Source: Bacillota bacterium
Lineage (GTDB): Bacteria > Bacillota > Clostridia > Oscillospirales > Ruminococcaceae
Assembly: GCA_023415575.1 (NCBI GenBank)
Contig: JAEZKF010000014.1
Span: forward strand, 1-19,901
Direction of reading: 5' to 3'
DNA: 19,901 bases
This document shows, in pieces, positions 6,654-13,297 of this stretch. Made by a program: the position numbers and the translations under genes. The notes under the pieces are model-generated. The model was given only the letters and a program-made list of their open reading frames with translations, searched no databases and was not told the DNA's origin. Within the stretch, counting starts at the first letter, position 1, and each line of letters starts with the position of its first letter.

Positions 6654-7973
6654 TTAGATATAGTTGAAGTAGCGTTCTCTGTAAAACTCCGATTTGGTAT
6701 CTGCAGCATTAAATGCAGCGGCTTCCTCTTTTTTTGCGGCAATGTACTTTGCAAGGAACTCCTCGCCGACTACACTCTTTACAAACTCACTGTTTTCAGC
6801 AAGAGTGATCGATTTATCCAAGCTGTCCGGCAAGGGCTCAAGGGCATCGGTTATCTTTTTATCCGCAGTATAGAGATCCGCATCCACGGGGGGAGTAAGA
6901 GGCAGTTTGCTCTCTATCCCTTCAAGTCCCGCGGCAATAATCAGCGCGATAGCTACATAAGGGTTTACTGCCGGGTCGGGAGAACGAAGCTCCATTCTGA
7001 CCCTTTCACCGGTTGCTGAGGGGATACGAACCAGCTGCGAACGGTTCTGGTAGGACCAGGATACATATTTGGGTGCCTGGAACTTGCCTAAGCGCGCATA
7101 GGAGTTTGAAATTGGATTTAGGAAGAGCGAGATTTCGGGCGTCTTTTTGAGTATCCCTGCAATGAAGCTTTCGGCAACAACCGAGAGGTCTTCGTTTGTA
7201 TTCCTAAAAACGTTGGAACCGTTCTGCGCAAGGGATAGGTTTATGTGCATTCCGTTACCCGCTGTGTCCATAATCGGCTTGGGCATAAACGATGCATATA
7301 GACCGTTGCGGGAAGCGATTGCCTTAACAACGGATTTGAAGGTTAAGAAATTATCCGCGCATTCAAGGGCATCGCCGAATCGAAAGTCAATTTCATTCTG
7401 CCCGGGGCCCTGCTCGTGATGAGAGCTTTCCGGCCTAATTCCCATCTCTTCGAGTGTCAAGCAAATCTCGCGTCGAATATCCTCACCTTTATCAAGGGGC
7501 GGAATATCTAGATATCCGCCTCTGTCCAGCGTGATGTTGGTGGGGTTGCCGTGCTCATCAGTCTTGAACAGATAAAACTCACACTCGGTGCCGATTTTGC
7601 AGGTAAACCCCATCTCTTCGCATTTCTTTACGACGCTCTTGAGGATATATCTGCTGTCATGTGAATAGGGGTGGCCTTGCGGGTCTTTAATATCGCAGAA
7701 AAAACGTGCTACTCTGCCGGGGCCGGGACGCCAAGGGAGAACGGTCAATGTGGTCGGGTCCGGGAAAAGCAGCAAATCAGATTGTGTTACATCGCGAAAT
7801 CCGCGTATAGCGTGGGCATCAAACGAAACGCCGTTCTCAAATGCGGATTCAAGCTCTTTTGTCATAATGGATATGTTCTTCTGAAAGCCGAACATATCGC
7901 AAAAGCCTAACTTCACAAACTTTACATCGTTCTGTTTTACAAATTCCAAGACTTCGCTAACCGTACTGTTCAT
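6654..7973 (-). CDS. glnA: Glutamine synthetase, type I
   Basis: 439 residues, matching the roughly 440-residue GSI-alpha enzymes of Firmicutes; the ATP-dependent ligase makes glutamine from glutamate and ammonium. Metal and substrate ligands are recognisable: Glu130/Glu132 in GTECEFYLF, Glu187 and Glu194 in SHHEQGPGQNEIDF, His243 in GNGMHINLS, Arg311 in NRSQLVRIP, and Arg326/Arg330 in RVRMELRSPDP. The segment around residues 51-59 reads FDAHAIRGF where most GSI have FDGSSIxGF, so the ammonium-site neighbourhood is divergent though the Asp is kept. No adenylylation-type Tyr context was recognised. Its ATG has AGGAGGT eight bases upstream. A consensus sigma-A promoter and a leader of about 320 bases with an ANTAR-type hairpin precede it; the ANTAR gene follows. 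Confidence 0.93.
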   Translation of the reverse strand: MNSTVSEVLEFVKQNDVKFVKLGFCDMFGFQKNISIMTKELESAFENGVSFDAHAIRGFRDVTQSDLLLFPDPTTLTVLPWRPGPGRVARFFCDIKDPQGHPYSHDSRYILKSVVKKCEEMGFTCKIGTECEFYLFKTDEHGNPTNITLDRGGYLDIPPLDKGEDIRREICLTLEEMGIRPESSHHEQGPGQNEIDFRFGDALECADNFLTFKSVVKAIASRNGLYASFMPKPIMDTAGNGMHINLSLAQNGSNVFRNTNEDLSVVAESFIAGILKKTPEISLFLNPISNSYARLGKFQAPKYVSWSYQNRSQLVRIPSATGERVRMELRSPDPAVNPYVAIALIIAAGLEGIESKLPLTPPVDADLYTADKKITDALEPLPDSLDKSITLAENSEFVKSVVGEEFLAKYIAAKKEEAAAFNAADTKSEFYRERYFNYI

Positions 7974-8001
7974 GTTTAAAACCTCCTATTCGACCGTGAC
8001 G

Positions 8002-8045
8002 CTCTAAATCATGTTGCGGGCTTTTACCAAGAAACAACTATAGAG
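8002..8045 (-). other. Second hairpin in the glnA leader
   Basis: In the distal part of the glnA leader (minus strand) CUCUA and GUUG pair with CAAC and UAGAG, separated by short internal bulges and enclosing a 20-odd-base loop region. It has no U-tract and lies about 30 bases before the glnA start. Function unknown; it could stabilise the leader or be fortuitous. Confidence 0.3.
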
Positions 8046-8181
8046 AGTAGGCGGGTTTGTTCATTCGGGCCGGCTTTCTAGGCAAGTATTCTTCTAATTA
8101 CAGTTATTCTGCTTTTACACCCACATTATACGTTTTAATTCATACCGTAATAACTAGACTAAACACCCTTATACTATTAAT

Positions 8182-8268
8182 AATGGCGCTCATCAAATGA
8201 TGCAATGAAAAATCAATCAGTACAAAAGCCCTGCTACTGATTCTTTGCACAATCTGATGAACGCCATT
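8182..8268 (-). promoter_or_regulatory. Long-range stem in the glnA leader, competitor of the ANTAR hairpin
   Basis: On the minus strand AAUGGCGUUCAUCA (8255-8268) pairs along 14 positions (one G-U) with UGAUGAGCGCCAUU (8182-8195). The enclosed region forms a perfect 8-bp stem, AAUCAGUA with UACUGAUU (8215-8222 and 8235-8242). The 5' arm contains the hexaloop of the ANTAR-type hairpin, as in the glt and gdhA leaders. Here the 3' arm is followed by AUUAUUAAUAGUAU and not a solid U-run, so intrinsic termination is less certain; it may act as a weak terminator or a pausing or stability structure. Confidence 0.7.
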
Positions 8269-8277
8269 GTTCACATC
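8256..8277 (-). promoter_or_regulatory. ANTAR-type antiterminator hairpin, glnA leader
   Basis: Minus-strand RNA GUGAAC-AAUGGC-GUUCAU: a 6-bp stem with one terminal G-U pair and a six-base loop with A1 and G4, nearly identical to the hairpins in the glt and gdhA leaders. It begins about 15 bases after the predicted glnA start site, leaving no obvious room for an upstream partner hairpin. Confidence 0.8.
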
Positions 8278-8299
8278 GTATTTTGTATTCGTAAAGAAT

Positions 8300-8328
8300 A
8301 TTATAGTTTATTGCTTTAAATTTGTCAA
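8300..8328 (-). promoter_or_regulatory. Consensus sigma-A promoter of glnA
   Basis: Minus strand TTGACA (8323-8328), 17-base spacer, TATAAT (8300-8305): both hexamers match the consensus perfectly. Initiation is expected near 8292. Such a strong promoter suggests that control is exerted after initiation, in the leader. Confidence 0.9.
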
Positions 8329-8356
8329 TCAGAAAAGAAGAGTTACTATTTTTCGG

Positions 8357-8385
8357 TTGACAAAAAAAGGACTCAGTGTTATGTT
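8357..8385 (+). promoter_or_regulatory. Sigma-A promoter of gdhA
   Basis: TTGACA at 8357-8362, 17-base spacer, TATGTT at 8380-8385 (4/6). Initiation is expected at about 8391-8393, so the transcript begins only about five bases before the ANTAR-type hairpin. It is back to back with the glnA promoter, with 28 bases between the two -35 boxes. Confidence 0.85.
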
Positions 8386-8397
8386 TATTTAGGATAA

Positions 8398-8417
8398 GAT
8401 AAACAAAGGCGTTTATC
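8398..8417 (+). promoter_or_regulatory. ANTAR-type antiterminator hairpin, gdhA leader
   Basis: GAUAAAC-AAAGGC-GUUUAUC: a perfect 7-bp stem closing the same hexaloop as in the glutamate synthase leader (A1, G4). It sits at the very 5' end of the predicted transcript. Its loop and 3' arm are used by the downstream terminator, so the two structures exclude each other. Confidence 0.82.
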
Positions 8418-8462
8418 GACAGGCTAACCATATGGTTGGCTTGTTAATGACTGCCTTTTTTT
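8404..8462 (+). terminator. Leader terminator of gdhA
   Basis: AAAGGC at 8405-8410 pairs with GCCUUU at 8453-8458, which continues as a seven-U tract (8456-8462). Between them the stem continues imperfectly, then forms a strong inner hairpin (GCUAACC 8423-8429 with GGUUGGC 8434-8440, flanked by ACA/UGU). The 5' arm is the hexaloop of the ANTAR hairpin. The U-tract ends seven bases before the AAGGAGG of gdhA. Confidence 0.8.
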
Positions 8463-8482
8463 AATTTTAAGGAGGAATTCTC

Positions 8483-9814
8483 TTGTCTTACGCACTGAAG
8501 GTATTGGAAAGCACTATTAAGAAGAACCCCAGCGAGCCGGAATTTCATCAGGCAATGACAGAAATTCTGAACACCATTCAGCCTTTCTTGGACGAGCATC
8601 CGGAATATGAGAAAGCTGGTATTCTCGAAAGACTGGTTGAGCCGGAAAGGCAGATTATCTTCAGAGTGCCGTGGGTAGACGACTCCGGCAAGGTTCAGGT
8701 AAACCGTGGCTTTCGTGTGCAGTTTAACAGCGCAATCGGCCCCTATAAGGGCGGAATCCGTTTCCATCCCAGCGTGAGCCTGAGCATCATCAAGTTCTTG
8801 GGCTTTGAGCAGATTTTCAAGAACTCGTTAACAGGACTGCCTATCGGCGGCGGTAAGGGCGGTTCCGACTTTGATCCGAAGGGCAAGTCTGACCGTGAAG
8901 TTATGGCCTTCTGCCAGAGCTTTATCACCGAACTTTATCGTCACATTGGTGCGGACATGGATGTACCGGCAGGCGACATCGGTGTAGGTGCCCGTGAAAT
9001 CGGATACATCTATGGCCAGTATAAGCGCATCACCGGTCAGGTTGACGGTGCATTTACCGGTAAGGGTCTTTCTTACGGCGGTTCGCTCGTTCGCAAAGAG
9101 GCAACCGGATACGGCCTTGTATATCTGACCGATAAGATGCTCGAGTCGATGGGTACATCCTTAGAAGGCAAGACTACCTCCATCTCCGGTTCCGGTAACG
9201 TAGCTATCTACGCTGCTGAGAAGGCCATTCAGCTCGGTGCAAAGGTTGTTACCATGAGCGATTCCAACGGCTACATCTACGATGCAAACGGCATTGACCT
9301 TGATGCTGTTAAGGTAATTAAAGAGCAGCGCCGCGGACGCATTAAGGAGTATCTTGATTATCATAAGGATGCAAAATACTTTGAAAACGGCCTGATTTGG
9401 TCGGTTCCCTGCGATGTGGCTCTGCCCTGCGCAACCCAGAACGAAATTACCGAGGAAGGTGCCAAGGAGCTTATCAAGAACGGCTGTATTGCAGTTGCAG
9501 AAGGCTCCAACATGTCCACCAACATCGGTGCAATCAACATGCTGCAGGAAAACAAGATCATGTACGCTCCCGGCAAGGCATCCAACGCCGGCGGTGTTGC
9601 GGTATCCGCGCTTGAAATGTCTCAGAACAGCGCACGCCTCTACTGGACCTTTGAGGAGGTTGACCAGAAGCTGCAGACCATCATGCGCAACATCTACGCG
9701 AACATATCCGAGACTGCTGAGTATTACGGCATGAAGGGCAACCTCGTAGCCGGTGCTAACATCGCGGGCTTCAAGAAGGTAGCAGAAGCGATGTTCATGC
9801 AGGGTGCGGTCTAA
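8483..9814 (+). CDS. gdhA: Glutamate dehydrogenase, probably NADP-specific (hexameric class I)
   Basis: 443 residues, the usual length of the bacterial 50-kDa hexameric enzyme that aminates 2-oxoglutarate with ammonium. Segments include GPYKGGIRFHPSV, the active-site PIGGGKGGSDFDPKG with Lys125, PAGDIGVGAREIGYIYGQYK with catalytic Asp165, the Rossmann loop SGSGNVA near 235-241, and the C-terminal APGKASNAGGVAVSALEMSQN. The MSDSNG segment after the second strand resembles the NADP-dependent enzymes; cofactor choice is inferred. It starts with TTG at 8483-8485, supported by AAGGAGG at 8469-8475. It is divergent from glnA and carries its own ANTAR-type attenuator. A strong terminator follows. 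Confidence 0.96.
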   Translation: MSYALKVLESTIKKNPSEPEFHQAMTEILNTIQPFLDEHPEYEKAGILERLVEPERQIIFRVPWVDDSGKVQVNRGFRVQFNSAIGPYKGGIRFHPSVSLSIIKFLGFEQIFKNSLTGLPIGGGKGGSDFDPKGKSDREVMAFCQSFITELYRHIGADMDVPAGDIGVGAREIGYIYGQYKRITGQVDGAFTGKGLSYGGSLVRKEATGYGLVYLTDKMLESMGTSLEGKTTSISGSGNVAIYAAEKAIQLGAKVVTMSDSNGYIYDANGIDLDAVKVIKEQRRGRIKEYLDYHKDAKYFENGLIWSVPCDVALPCATQNEITEEGAKELIKNGCIAVAEGSNMSTNIGAINMLQENKIMYAPGKASNAGGVAVSALEMSQNSARLYWTFEEVDQKLQTIMRNIYANISETAEYYGMKGNLVAGANIAGFKKVAEAMFMQGAV

Positions 9815-9857
9815 TATTGGACAGGCAAAATAGTTTTAAGATTTCATAGGAATCAAT

Positions 9858-9889
9858 AAAGGCACTGAGACTAAGTCTCAGTGCCTTTT
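9858..9889 (+). terminator. Strong gdhA terminator, possibly bidirectional
   Basis: AAAGGCACTGAGAC and GTCTCAGTGCCTTT form a perfect 14-bp stem around a TAA loop, followed by TTTTG. The A-run on the left gives CCTTTATT on the other strand, so it may also stop transcripts from the convergent small gene at 10005-10223. Confidence 0.92.
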
Positions 9890-10004
9890 GCTATTCAGTT
9901 TTAATTATATGTCGATGCCTTCAGGATGTTTAGAGTGCAACATCCAGCAAAACTCAGATAAAATGGGTTGATTTATGTATGAAGCCTAAGTGACCCTAGA
10001 TGCC

Positions 10005-10223
10005 CTACAGCTTGAACTCCTCTTCGCTGTAGTTTGGCAAAAACAGCGGGCTTTTGGGGTTGCGCTTCTGCGGAGCATAGCTAAAGTGCTTGCATTTACC
10101 ATGCTCTGTCATGGCCTTGTTTTTTGCACAGTGCGTTTCCTTGTTGCCATCCAATACAGAGTGGTGGCAGTAGTCGCAAGAGGGGACAATCTCTTTTCCG
10201 AAAAAACGAAGCTTTGCTTTCAC
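10005..10223 (-). CDS. Small four-cysteine protein of unknown function
   Basis: 72 residues from a GTG at 10221-10223 with AAGGCGGTG upstream. A CxxC pair (Cys16, Cys19) plus Cys32 and Cys44 suggest a single zinc site, followed by a basic, proline-rich stretch (APQKRNPKSPLFLP) and the acidic end YSEEEF. The layout (FGK-IxPSCxYC...C...CKxFxYxPxKRxPK) resembles a small conserved Clostridia family I have met as hypothetical proteins; its function is unknown. An extended -10-like TGATAAAAT lies about 35 bases upstream (10257-10265), so it may have its own promoter. It is 76 bases downstream of the ylbJ-like gene on the same strand. Confidence 0.75.
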   Translation of the reverse strand: MKAKLRFFGKEIVPSCDYCHHSVLDGNKETHCAKNKAMTEHGKCKHFSYAPQKRNPKSPLFLPNYSEEEFKL

Positions 10224-10299
10224 ATATGCACCGCCTTACCTAATGTTTCTACCTTTATTTTATCAAATACGCGCGCTAATTACCAGCATAAAACCGCAT

Positions 10300-11418
10300 T
10301 TAAATATTGGCGTGTTCATCTTTCGTTAGGATAAGGGCAAAACAGAGGATAAGCAGGGCAAAAGAAGCGGCAGGAGCACCGGAAAAGGGTTGAGAAGTAA
10401 TAGAGCCAACCGCTGGCGAAAAAACAGTTACAGCAGCAGGGAACAGCTTGGTTAAAACAAACAGTATCCCACAGGAGAGGATCATATGTACTAAGCGGGA
10501 TAAGAGATAGGGCAGGGTCTTAATCGGTAAACCCGAAAAGAAGGACAAGGCCTGCCCCATGACCGAAAGCCCGCCGAACGAGCAGATGATACACGCAAAG
10601 TACAGGGAAAACAGTCCGCCGATCACAGGGCTTTTTGAGCAGCCGAGCGTCACCTCAAACAGACCGTTGATAGCAGCCTCAGTTGTTCCCGCAGGTGCAA
10701 AGGAAATGAGCTTGTGCAGAAGATCAGCGAAACGCGATGAATCCACAAAGGCCACAACGGCTGAAAAGGCGGTGACAAAGGCGCATACTGAAAACATGGA
10801 ATCGGCGGCATTTCTCACGGCGCTAACGAACGATGGTACAAAAGGGTTAAGACGAATCGGTGCGTGCGTTGTATGCTCCTGCTTTTTGGTCCATAAGCGG
10901 GAGAAAAGTGCAAGCGCAATGCTTGCAAAGGTTTGGGAGCAAAACAGAAAAACGCCCGCTGTCGTATTACCGAACATTCTGCTGCCCACAGCCGTAATTA
11001 AAAACGCAGGTCCCGCGTTCACGCAAAAGCACAGCATCCGCGAGGCGGTGTGTACATCAACTCTGCCTTCGCGGTACATATCGGATATCATCCTTGCTCC
11101 CACCGGGAATCCACCAATAAGGCTTAGGATGAACACCGCCCCCATAAAGGGCGGAAGCCGAAGCACGCGAACGGTAAACGATGAAAGGGGCATAGAAAGG
11201 GCATCGATATAGCGACTGTTTACAAGAAAGGAGCATACAATCATAAAGGGAAAGAGGGATGGAATTAAGATAGTTGCGCAAACTGTAAGTCCGTTGCGAA
11301 CCCCCTGGGCAACAGCCTGCGCATTCATAAAGTAAAAAGCGACAAAGCATATCGCAAGCAATATAATGCTCCATGTGCGCCATCTATTTGATGCATGCAC
11401 AGACAGTCTGTCCTCCAT
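10300..11418 (-). CDS. YlbJ-like sporulation integral membrane protein (nucleoside-recognition/Gate fold)
   Basis: 372 residues and very hydrophobic, with membrane segments at about 17-33, 45-66, 91-105, 126-148 and 152-172 and several more in the C-terminal half. Motifs LIPSLFPFMIVCSFLV, IGGFPVGARM and CFCVNAGPAFLITAVG are typical of the YlbJ/nucleoside-recognition membrane family; in Bacillus, YlbJ is needed for late spore assembly and heat resistance. The ATG at 11416-11418 is preceded by GAGGTG. It is divergent from the sporulation genes yqfC-yqfD. It could instead be a SpoVV or SpmA/B relative, but length and motifs favour YlbJ. The transported or recognised ligand is unknown. Confidence 0.78.
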   Translation of the reverse strand: MEDRLSVHASNRWRTWSIILLAICFVAFYFMNAQAVAQGVRNGLTVCATILIPSLFPFMIVCSFLVNSRYIDALSMPLSSFTVRVLRLPPFMGAVFILSLIGGFPVGARMISDMYREGRVDVHTASRMLCFCVNAGPAFLITAVGSRMFGNTTAGVFLFCSQTFASIALALFSRLWTKKQEHTTHAPIRLNPFVPSFVSAVRNAADSMFSVCAFVTAFSAVVAFVDSSRFADLLHKLISFAPAGTTEAAINGLFEVTLGCSKSPVIGGLFSLYFACIICSFGGLSVMGQALSFFSGLPIKTLPYLLSRLVHMILSCGILFVLTKLFPAAVTVFSPAVGSITSQPFSGAPAASFALLILCFALILTKDEHANI

Positions 11419-11444
11419 ATGTCACCTCACAGCTTGAGCGTTTC

Positions 11445-11473
11445 ATAGTAAGCCATCCGTATGTGATGGTCAA
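11445..11473 (-). promoter_or_regulatory. Candidate sigma-A-like promoter of the ylbJ-like gene
   Basis: Minus strand TTGACC (11468-11473), 17-base spacer, TACTAT (11445-11450). This would give a leader of about 20 bases. In Bacillus ylbJ is under sigma-E, but no convincing sigma-E pair was found here. The remainder of the divergent 11419-11615 gap holds AT-rich sequence and a GCGCG/CGCGC repeat just before the yqfC ribosome binding site. Confidence 0.4.
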
Positions 11474-11615
11474 TCTGTAGGAACCCACCGAGAGATTAGT
11501 ATTATATATATGGCGTGTTCGATTATAAAATAAGTGCCGCTCAAATATATATTAAAGTATGCGGTTGCGGTTTTTAGAACTAGCGCGGGGGATGTTCGCG
11601 CATTGGAGGGTGACT

Positions 11616-11930
11616 ATGACGCGCAGAGAGAGGGAAGCGGAGAAAAAGGAGCAGAAGGAAGCGTCGCGCAAGGGTGCCGCAAAGCTTGCAAAGCTTCTGG
11701 AATTCCCCGAAACAGCAATTGCGGGCACGGCGTTTGTGCAGATGGCAGGCAACAGGGAGGCCACTATTGACGGCTCACAGGGAGTGCTCGAATACAGCGA
11801 GGAGTGCATCCGCATCAACGCGGGTAAGATGGTCATAAAATTTGCGGGAAGAGGACTGGTTCTAAAGTGTCTTACGGGAGAAACGCTTGTTATAGAAGGC
11901 TTTATCACACAGGTCGAGTTCATCACATGA
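11616..11930 (+). CDS. yqfC: Sporulation protein YqfC
   Basis: 104 residues from the ATG at 11616, selected because GGAGGGTG lies just upstream; the longer open frame has no ribosome binding site. The protein has a highly charged N-terminus (REREAEKKEQKEASRK) and the YqfC/YabP-type beta-rich core (LLEFPETAIAG, GVLEYSEECIRINAG, LVIEGFITQVEFI). In Bacillus yqfC is expressed in the mother cell under sigma-E and needed for efficient sporulation; the biochemical role is not known. It is followed 64 bases later by yqfD, its usual partner. Confidence 0.9.
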   Translation: MTRREREAEKKEQKEASRKGAAKLAKLLEFPETAIAGTAFVQMAGNREATIDGSQGVLEYSEECIRINAGKMVIKFAGRGLVLKCLTGETLVIEGFITQVEFIT

Positions 11931-11954
11931 TTTGACATCTTCCCCGGTTGCGGG

Positions 11955-11975
11955 CATCACAGCAGATATGTGATG
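11955..11975 (+). other. Hairpin between yqfC and yqfD
   Basis: CATCACA and TGTGATG form a perfect 7-bp stem with a seven-base loop, 8 bases before the yqfD ribosome binding site. There is no U-tract. It could adjust mRNA stability or yqfD translation, or be fortuitous. Confidence 0.4.
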
Positions 11976-11994
11976 TGGCGAAAGGAGCTCTAAC

Positions 11995-13179
11995 GTGTTT
12001 ATTGTAAAGCTGATGCGATGGATAAAGGGATACGTCTCGTTTGTGGTATCGGGCGCGTTTGCAGAGCGCTTTTTAAATCTCGTTTCACGCGCAGGTATCG
12101 GGATATGGGATATATCAAGAAAGGAAGAAAACCTATATGCCTGTACCGTCGCGCGGGACTACAAAAAGCTGCGCCCCTTTGCGCGTAGAGCAAGTGTGCG
12201 CCTTCGTATCACAGGCAGATACGGATTACCTTTTCATACACGCAAATATGATAAGCGAGCAGGTCTAATCCTTGGCGTTGTCATCTTTTTTACCTTTATC
12301 ATCACCATGTCGCAGTTTGTTTGGTCGGTGGAGATTACGGGCAACAAGGATATTACAACATTTGAACTAATGCAGGCGCTGGAAGCGGAAGGGATTATGC
12401 CGGGTGTGCTTAAAAAGAACATCAATGTCCCCATGGCAAAGCAGAATATCATGCTTAAGCTTGACCGCCTTTCGTGGATTGCCATCAACATCTCGGGGAC
12501 AAATGCCTTTGTTGAGGTGCGCGAGCGGGCACCCCAGCCCGAGATGGAGCAGATTGATGTGCCGTCTAACATCGTAGCGGCAAAGGCGGGGCAAATCATC
12601 TACATGGAGGTATATGATGGGCAGGCTGTCGTAAAAAAAGGGGATAGCGTCAAGGAGGGGGACCTTTTAGTCAGCGGTGTGATACAAGGTAAAACAGGCC
12701 TGAATCTCTTAAGCCATTCGGGCGCTAAGGTGATAGCACAGATTCAGGAGGAGAAGGTGTTTGACATTCCGTTGTTTGTGGAGACAACGAAAGAAACCGG
12801 CAAGCAGCGCACAAAACGCCTGCTCTCCCTTCTGAATGTGGAAATCCCCATCTGGTTTTGCGGCCCTATAGATTTTGATTACCGCTTAGAGACAACACGC
12901 ACACAGCTTTCCCTGTTCGGAGCAAAGCTGCCCGTGTTTTACAAAGAGGAGGTTCATTACGAGCTAAAAAAAGAAAAAAGACCAGTCTCGGTTGAGGAGG
13001 CCAAGAAGGCTGCAGCCCACCTGATTGCAGATTATGAGGCAAATGTGCTCAAGGCAGAGGATGTTATTTCAAGAGACCTAAGCGTATCCAAGCAAGGGGA
13101 ATATTACCGTGTTACTGTTAAGCTGGTTGCAAATGCCGATATTGCAAAGGAACAGGAAATTTTCATAGAAAAAACGTAG
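11995..13179 (+). CDS. yqfD: Sporulation protein YqfD
   Basis: 394 residues, matching the family length of about 400. It starts with GTG at 11995, with AAAGGAG nine bases upstream. The N-terminal region (SFVVSGAFAERFLNLVSRAGI, IWDISRK) is the family signature. A single membrane segment follows at about 91-110 (AGLILGVVIFFTFIITMSQF), then an extracytoplasmic part with a POTRA-like segment (VEITGNKDITTFELMQALEAEGI) and a long C-terminal domain. In Bacillus, YqfD works with YqfC in the engulfing mother cell under sigma-E; the exact role is unclear. The downstream hairpin suggests the sporulation pair may be transcriptionally separated from phoH. Confidence 0.92.
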   Translation: MFIVKLMRWIKGYVSFVVSGAFAERFLNLVSRAGIGIWDISRKEENLYACTVARDYKKLRPFARRASVRLRITGRYGLPFHTRKYDKRAGLILGVVIFFTFIITMSQFVWSVEITGNKDITTFELMQALEAEGIMPGVLKKNINVPMAKQNIMLKLDRLSWIAINISGTNAFVEVRERAPQPEMEQIDVPSNIVAAKAGQIIYMEVYDGQAVVKKGDSVKEGDLLVSGVIQGKTGLNLLSHSGAKVIAQIQEEKVFDIPLFVETTKETGKQRTKRLLSLLNVEIPIWFCGPIDFDYRLETTRTQLSLFGAKLPVFYKEEVHYELKKEKRPVSVEEAKKAAAHLIADYEANVLKAEDVISRDLSVSKQGEYYRVTVKLVANADIAKEQEIFIEKT

Positions 13180-13197
13180 CGGATTTGCTGTTTTTTT
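13169..13197 (+). terminator. Probable weak terminator overlapping the yqfD stop codon
   Basis: A-run, UAGC, six-base loop, GCUG, then seven U (13191-13197). The short GC stem is extended by the A-run facing the U-run with one C-U mismatch. The yqfD stop codon is within the stem. Probably a partial terminator. Confidence 0.4.
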
Positions 13198-13208
13198 AAT
13201 CGGAATTG

Positions 13209-13217
13209 TGATATAAT
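13209..13217 (+). promoter_or_regulatory. Extended -10 promoter for phoH and downstream genes
   Basis: TGATATAAT, a perfect TGnTATAAT extended -10, lies 81 bases before the phoH start and right after the yqfD terminator-like hairpin. No good -35 box is seen, which is normal for extended -10 promoters. It would let the housekeeping genes be transcribed independently of the sporulation pair. Confidence 0.6.
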
Positions 13218-13297
13218 ATCCAGTGATTATAGTAAAATAACAGACGTATGTGCGGCAAGCGCTTTGGCATCTGTAAACAGAACGGGGAACACGGTGA

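Noticed and set aside
8306..8356. GlnR/TnrA-type operator (TGTNA-N7-TNACA) between the glnA and gdhA promoters
   Set aside because: TGTCA occurs only as part of the glnA -35 box, and no matching TNACA half-site follows at the right spacing.
8483..9814. Antisense open frames within gdhA as regulatory ORFs
   Set aside because: They lack ribosome binding sites and recognisable products and follow from the codon pattern of gdhA.
10559..11212. 217-codon plus-strand open frame opposite the ylbJ-like gene
   Set aside because: Antisense shadow; the minus-strand product has clear membrane segments and family motifs.
11502..11531. Sigma-E-like promoter for yqfC (TTATATA, 15 bases, TATAAAAT)
   Set aside because: The match is poor and the region is generally AT-rich; not strong enough to list as a feature.
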